64,000 nucleotides of DNA from contig NC_080677.1 of NCBI RefSeq assembly GCF_030445035.2, positions 113,081,263 to 113,145,262 on the forward strand, read 5' to 3'. The DNA is from Dasypus novemcinctus (lineage: Eukaryota; Chordata; Mammalia; Cingulata; Dasypodidae). The notes under the pieces were generated by a model that did no database searches, had not been told where the DNA came from, and worked only from the letters and a program-made list of their open reading frames with translations. Shown in pieces: positions 58,622 through 64,000 of the stretch. Both the position numbers and the translations under genes were made by a program. Positions within the stretch are counted from its first letter, which is position 1; each line of letters opens with the position of its first letter.

Positions 58622-59150
58622 TGTTCATTCATCTCACAAATATTTATTTGAATGCCTGCTTGGTGCCAGGCATGGTGAAGGCAGTGGTGAACAAGGGGAA
58701 CAAGAAAAAGTCTTCCCCTCATGATTTCTATAAAGAATATATATATATAAAAGGTGGTCCAGCGATAGAGAGCCATGGGGGAGTGGTGGGAGGTAATGCT
58801 ATTTTAGAATGGTCAGCAAAAACCTCTCTGGTTCAGCTGGGAATTCCATTTGAATCATGGATTCTCAGAGGAGATTCATACATAGAGTCAGTAAGCACTG
58901 GCAATAGAGCATGAGCAAGATTGCCTCTGCCCTTAAACATGGAAGAGATGGGGTCATGACCAAGTGACTGGAATGTAATTGGCAACATGCACTGAGGCTG
59001 TGGAAGTATAGGCAGAGGTGCGTAATCCAGCCATTGGGGGTCAGAAAGGCTTTTTGGAGGAGATGACACTTAAACTAAGTCCTGAAAGACAAGTGGGTTA
59101 GCCAGGTGTGGGGAGGGAAGGGGCAGCATGTGGAAAATGCCCATGGATCA
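58622..59150 (-). repeat. LINE-2 remnant, antisense
   Basis: 'ttcattcatctcacaaatat', 'gcttggtgccaggcatggtg', 'tggaggagatgacacttaaa' and 'ctaagtcctgaaagacaagt' follow antisense L2. The middle (58830-58990) departs from the pattern and may be a second piece. Confidence 0.8.
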
Positions 59151-59484
59151 GGGAAAACATGAAAGCACTTGCTTGGAAAAGTATATTCATGATGACTGTG
59201 ATTATGCTCTTAAAGTTTCATTTTATGATGCCAAAGAGAAAGTTCAGAAGAGTAATAGATAATAATTTGTTGTCCATAATCCAACATTTGTATAATCCCT
59301 ATAGAATATAGCAACTAAATGCAATGTAGCAGTTCAAAACCACAGTATTTTCACATTTAGATGACTATGGTTTATGATTCATGGATCAATTTCACTTTTT
59401 AAAACATGCTTTATCTTGAAACAGTTTCCATGTTGAATTTCAAGTCAATAGAAATAGACTAGATTATTTATTTTATATTTTCAG

Positions 59485-59581
59485 GGCCTGCCACACCACA
59501 AGACCACCTTACTTTGGAGAAGGGGATCGAGTTGATTATCATTTTATCTCTCAAGAAGTTTTTGATGAAATGCTAAGCATG
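59485..59581 (+). CDS. LRGUK: LRGUK coding exon 12 (residues 441-473, GMP-binding segment)
   Basis: The exon has 97 bases, acceptor TATTTTCAG and donor GTAAGA; one base completes Gly441 and 32 codons follow. The peptide ACHTTRPPYFGEG then DRVDYHFIS matches the GMP-binding signature of guanylate kinases (S-x-TTR-x-P-R-x-GE...DY-F-S). Arg447, Glu453 and Tyr459 are kept. The usual Ser before His-Thr-Thr is Cys443. It ends in phase 0, so the next exon outside the window must start a new codon. Confidence 0.96.
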
Positions 59582-60359
59582 GTAAGAATCTTCTTACTGT
59601 TTATTGTACAAGAGGTAAAAAAATCTTTGGCATAAATACTAGGAAATAGAGAAAAATTAAATTTTGTATTCGTGAGAGATGTGTTCTTATTGGGATGTTT
59701 TCTAAAACCACAGCATTGTTCACATGCTTCTGGATTTTGTGATCTTGGAGAAAATATGGCAACTTTTCAATAAACTAAATGAGTAGATGTTTTAAGAAAA
59801 ATAGAACTAAAGCCCCATGAGGAATTCTTCTGATCTGTGTTTATTCAGGTACTGCTGTTAATCATCATTTAGTCATGATAAACAGTTCTTTCAGGCCTGA
59901 CTTGATGCACAAAGTTTGTGAATTGAGCATTGCTAGTGGTTGGTTGTTCTGTGCAAAGAGTGGTCTTTCCATTGATTATCAGGGGTGTTTTCTACTTCAG
60001 TCTGCTTGTCCTGGACAAGCAGCCTTTGATGGGAAATGTTTGCCTTTGTGAATCCTAAACCTTAGCAGCAGGGCAATTCACTAATGCAGCCAGAAACCCT
60101 TGCCATTAGACCAGAGAAGTTTCCTAATTTTTTTGCAGACTGTGTCTTTACTAGACGAGGTAACTACCTGGCATTAGTCCATTTCATCGGAGCTCAGGGC
60201 AGCCATGATCAATTTAAGTTTTCTTTACTGAAACCCAGATACTGTAGTGATTGGTAGGAATTCACAACACCCTTGTTTCTTAGTTCATTTTCTGAAAAAC
60301 AACTTACTTGTTCCTTCTAGGCCTTCACATGCAAAGTGAGTCCCCACAGCCTCTGTGGT

Positions 60360-60920
60360 GGTTTAGCAGTTGAAAGTATGTGCTGATGTCAGACAGTTCC
60401 ATCCATCTGCCCCATGGGATCTAACCCCCTCTCAATTGGAAGCAGAGTGGACATCACCATCCCCAAATCCTCAAGATTGAGGAATGAACAAACATAAGGG
60501 GGGAATGCAACTATGGACTAAAGTAGACTTAATCTAGTAATGGAAGAACCTGGAACACTGATGTAAAGACATTGGTCATCAGAGATTCTGAGGGGAGGGG
60601 AAGGGAAGATTAGGTATAACATGGGGCATTTGGAGGCCATTGGAATTGTTCTGCATGATATTGCAATGACAGATAGAGGTCATTACACATTTTGTCAAAA
60701 CCGTGCAGTGCAAAGTGTAAATCATAATGAAAACTATAGACCATGGTTAGTAGCAATGATTCAATATATGTTCATCAATTTTAACAAATGTACCACACTA
60801 ATGAAAGATGTCGTTTATGGGGGAAGTGTGTGGGTGGGGAATAGGGTATATGGGAATCCCCTATATTTTTGATGTAACATTTATGTAATCTAAAGCTTCT
60901 TTAAAAATAAAGAAGAAAAA
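60360..60920 (+). repeat. LINE-1 3'UTR, sense, xenarthran type
   Basis: 'aatggaagaacctggaacac', 'ttctgcatgatattgcaatg', 'accacactaatgaaagatgt', 'ggggtatatgggaatccc'-like sequence and 'ttgatgtaacatttatgtaa' then an A-rich tail match the 3'UTR of L1 elements that I know from armadillos and sloths. Only the 3' end is present, as in most 5'-truncated L1 insertions. Confidence 0.75.
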
Positions 60921-62039
60921 ATATATGCTAATATTAATGCATATCCATACATGACTTCAGTTAGATGAAAGAGAACCCCAACATCATGTCAATGAATCTG
61001 TAAGCTTTTTATTTACTCTTTTTCATGGACCTTATTTTTATTTATGTTATTATCCTTTCTAACCATCACCAAATGAACCCTATGCTACTTTTTTCCCCCT
61101 GAAGACTACTGAAGTACCAGATTCCGACTAATTTATGTTTCTGCTTTTGACTATTGGTGGTATCAGCGGTAGCTACATCTCCCTTCCCCGTCTTCCCCCT
61201 CTCCTCCCTGCTCCTTTACACGAGCCCCTCCCTGCCCTCCAATAAAGGGCCCAGCTTATACCTCAGTGCACGTGATTGTGGAATAGGCAGGCCTAGGCTC
61301 TGCAGTTTCTACAAGGTTAGTTTTGAACAACCAACTCCATACATGGTGCATGGTTTTAGAACTTCTAGAATTTACAGGAAAACACAAGTGAGAAAGCCCT
61401 ATAATCCCTAGGCAGTTTTCTCTCTAACCTTGTCAAAAGAGCATCTCGGAAATTCCTTAAAATATTCTCTCCTTGGGCTATATTTTGGCAGTTCAATTTA
61501 ATTTTTTAGGAGTCCTCTGGGACGTTATAATTCTAAAAGACTTGATAGAGATTTGAGGCGTTTTCTTGACATTAGTGACATTTTTAGTAATATTTTTTGA
61601 CGTTCTCTTTGGGCTCTTTTAGGTTGACAGACAACCTAAGTTCCCAGAATTAATGGTAATTTCTCTTGTTAGAGTATGAGGCATTTTTTTCTCAGTTCAT
61701 TTCATCTGTTCTATGTACTTCATATGCTTCCCTGGTATTCTATACCTGATTGTATCAGTAATCAACCAAATCAGGTTAAATTCCCGATCTAAGAAACCAC
61801 TGTACTTGTATAATATATTATGTATTATTATACTCTTCCACCCTCCATAAAAATTCTTGTGTGTTTGAAAACTACCATTTATACTGTTTCTGCTAACATA
61901 TATTAATTATGTCCATATAATGTAATTTTCTTCAACTTGTCTTTTGCCTTTGATCTCCTTTTCTTTAAAAGTGAGCTTGAGGCTGTTTCATGGCAGGAGA
62001 CAAACTTTGAGAATATACCCTCATAGCACACTACCAGCT

Positions 62040-62265
62040 TCCCCATCCTACCCCCACACTCAGAACAGCCCCCAGACACCCTGTCTCGCCACCTGCAGCT
62101 GTCTGTTGTGGCAGACAGCCCTGGCATACCCACCACCGACGCTCCCGAGGACAGTCACACCTGCCCACTCTGACAGGTACTCAGATACCAGCACACACTC
62201 CGCTTCCAACAAATACCCCCACCCCCTCCCACACATAATTCTCTCCTTCACATGCCCCAAACACA
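62040..62265. repeat. C-rich stretch
   Basis: The + strand is rich in C and CA ('cacctgcagctgtctgttgt' flanked by 'cccacactcagaac'-type runs). Frames on both strands are open only because stops are rare here. Confidence 0.5.
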
Positions 62266-62469
62266 CAAGCCCTTATGGACATATACACAGATACTTACTT
62301 GCAGAACCTCTCTCGTTCCTGTGGAAATAAGAACACAGACCTGGGTTTTATCACATATGATTATTGCTATGGATGAAGAAATCTATATGCAGAAAGAAAT
62401 GAGGGGAGTATCACCAAGCAGCAGCTGGGGGACCACTTCATCTCAGTTCTTCACAGTTTCACTGGTACT

Positions 62470-63305
62470 CGGTTTTTTTTCTTTATTAGAGAAGTTGTGG
62501 GTTTATAGAATAATCACGTGTAAAATACAGGAATCCCATATACCGTCCTACCACCAACACCTTGCATTGGTGTGAAACATTTGTTACAATTGATGATAAC
62601 ATGCTTTTGTAATTGTACTATTAATTAAAGGCCATGGTTTAACTTAGGGTTTACTGTATAGTGTAGTTCCATGGATTTTTAAAAAAAATTTATTGTTACC
62701 ATAAATACAATTTAACATTTCCCCTTTTAATCACATTCAGATATATATTTCATTGCTGTTAACTGCATTCACAATGTTGTGCTACCATCACCACCATCCA
62801 TTACCAAAACATCTCCATCATTCCAAATAGAAACCCTGGACATTTTAAGCCTTAACTTCCCATTCCTTCTCTCTACCCTTTCCCCTGGTAACCTAAATTC
62901 TAGATTCTGACTCTGAGTTTGCTTATTCTAATGGTTTCAAATCAGTGAGCTCATACTATATTTGTCTTTTTTGCTTCTGGCTTATTTCGTCAACATGTTT
63001 TCATGGTTCATTCATATTGTCACCTGTATCATGACTTCATTCCTTTTTACAGCTGACTAATATCCTATTATATGTATAAACCACATTTTATTTATCTTTT
63101 CATCTGTTGATGGACACTTGAGTTGCTTCCATCTTTTGGCAATTGTGAATAATGCTGCTCTGAACATTGGTGTGCAAATATCTATTCGAGTTCCTGTTTT
63201 CAGTTCTTTTGGTTATATACCCAGAAGTGGGATTGCCAGGTCATGTGGAAGATCTATACTTAGCTTTCTGAGGAACCTCACTGGTTCTCTTTTATATACT
63301 TAAGT
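62470..63305 (-). repeat. LINE-1 3' region, antisense
   Basis: 'gagaagttgtgggtttatag', 'tgcattcacaatgttgtgct', 'accatcaccaccatccatta', 'aatgctgctctgaacattgg', 'ttttggttatatacccagaa' and 'gggattgccaggtcatgtgg' follow antisense L1. It is better preserved than the copies at 2370 and 50408. Confidence 0.88.
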
Positions 63306-63493
63306 ACCACCCACGATTCCTCCCAACCCTACATCCTTCCAGAAATGTTTTTGGGATCCACAGAGGGAGGCCCTTGTACAAACAGGTAAACAAACTTATA
63401 TTTTCGAAAAGTGATTCAAGTACACCTTTTGAAAATAGGGTATATCACAGTAAACAAGATATAGAATATATCTGAAAAGGGATATATATACCC

Positions 63494-63516
63494 ATACACA
63501 TACACACACACACATA
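63494..63516. repeat. (CA)n/(TA)n microsatellite
   Basis: About nine CA-type units broken by T. Confidence 0.9.
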
Positions 63517-64000
63517 TGTGGAGATAGAAAGGGAGTCAAGTATTTATTCCAAAGAACAAAGAGGGTATGACATTGAGAGAATAAAATATTAAGCATGATT
63601 ATTGTTGAGTTTTAAACTTTCAGATGAACTTTGGATTATCATCATCCCCAATAAACATTTCCCTACCGACCCACCCCATCCCAAGAGACCCCCTATGTCT
63701 CTTGGCCTTCCCACACACCTCTCCCCTGACAGATACCCTTTCTCCCCATTCCCACAGCTCTCCAGAACATCTGGGACCAACAGGCGTAGGATAGCAGAAG
63801 GCTCTTAACTGCTGTTGCCATTTGACTGGATTCAGTGCAGCCTTGGGAGTTTTCACTTCATTATTTATTTCAAAATCTTATATATATGAGGAGTCAGACT
63901 TGCCAAGGTCAACTCCATTTTTATTCCTTCTGTTGTCCTCAGCCTCCCAGCTTAGATTAGACCCAGGAGTCTATTAAACATAATATTGTCAAAGAAAAAT

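Larger units (their letters stand above)
52763..59484 (+). other. LRGUK: LRGUK intron 11
   Basis: Phase 2, donor GTAAGT. It holds four L2 fragments, a MIR and a short GC-rich island. 52770-54400, 55210-56220, 56730-58240 and 59160-59480 contain nothing I can name. Confidence 0.82.
5077..64000 (+). other. LRGUK: LRGUK gene, 5' part (runs off the right edge)
   Basis: Twelve exons joined at GT/AG sites give 473 codons with no stop. The order is acidic N-terminus, about nine 22-residue leucine-rich repeats (residues ~147-336), LRR cap (~337-365), linker, and the first third of a guanylate kinase domain (from ~410). This order and the exon peptides match mammalian LRGUK. The known protein is about 820 residues, so roughly the last 350 are outside the window. 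LRGUK is a testis-expressed protein of the manchette and sperm basal body region; loss causes abnormal sperm heads and short tails. The next kinase exon should begin with a Gly-Lys-Phe-Ile-type strand; I searched 59582-64000 and did not find it. Assignment rests on recognition of the peptides, not on a search. Confidence 0.95.
59582..64000 (+). other. LRGUK: LRGUK intron 12 (5' part, runs off the edge)
   Basis: Phase 0, donor GTAAGA. It holds a sense L1 3'UTR, a C-rich stretch, an antisense L1 and a CA/TA microsatellite. 59600-60350, 60930-61970 and 63520-64000 show nothing I can name. No further kinase exon was found. Confidence 0.82.

Noticed and set aside
62060..62330. Overlapping frames in the C-rich stretch
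   Set aside because: Stop codons are rare in C-rich DNA; the frames have no domain and no plausible start context.

Overview
The window is vertebrate nuclear DNA, and I read it as a xenarthran mammal, most likely an armadillo (Dasypus). It is AT-rich and full of SINE, LINE, LTR and hAT debris, with short exons bounded by GT/AG in long introns. The lineage call rests on several tRNA-Ala-derived SINEs that I recognise as the armadillo DAS family (1863-2198, 3206-3577, 19993-20393, 24445-24658, 46134-46558), and on an L1 3'UTR type (60360-60920) that I know from xenarthran genomes. It is strong recognition, not a database result.

The window holds one gene on the + strand: the 5' part of LRGUK (leucine-rich repeat and guanylate kinase domain protein, a testis protein needed for sperm head shaping and flagellum formation). 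I place twelve coding exons between 5077 and 59581. Together they give 1419 bases, or 473 uninterrupted codons, with every intron phase consistent. Exon 1 encodes a low-complexity acidic N-terminus. Exons 2-8 carry a linker and about nine SDS22-type leucine-rich repeats. Exon 9 is the LRR cap, exon 10 a linker, and exons 11-12 the start of the guanylate kinase domain. The rest of the kinase domain and the C-terminal tail lie beyond position 64000.

Layout: 1-4950 is upstream intergenic DNA made of MIR, DAS and antisense L1 copies. About 4950-5480 is a CpG-rich, TATA-less promoter with candidate ZNF143/THAP11, RFX X-box and YY1 motifs just before or over the ATG. From 5362 on are introns 1-12, dominated by ancient repeats (MIR, L2, MER5/MER20/MER58 hAT elements, old L1) and younger lineage-specific insertions (DAS SINEs, TG...CA solo LTRs with 5-bp duplications).

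The most notable point in the gene structure is intron 5 (19589-29511). Its donor is an exact GTATCCTTT, and a TTCCTTAA-type branch site lies about 20 bases before the acceptor, which marks it as a U12-type (minor spliceosome) intron inside the LRR region. I found no second gene, RNA gene, CRISPR array or bacterial-type system, and no evidence for a new biological system. Short open reading frames elsewhere are chance frames or transposon remnants.
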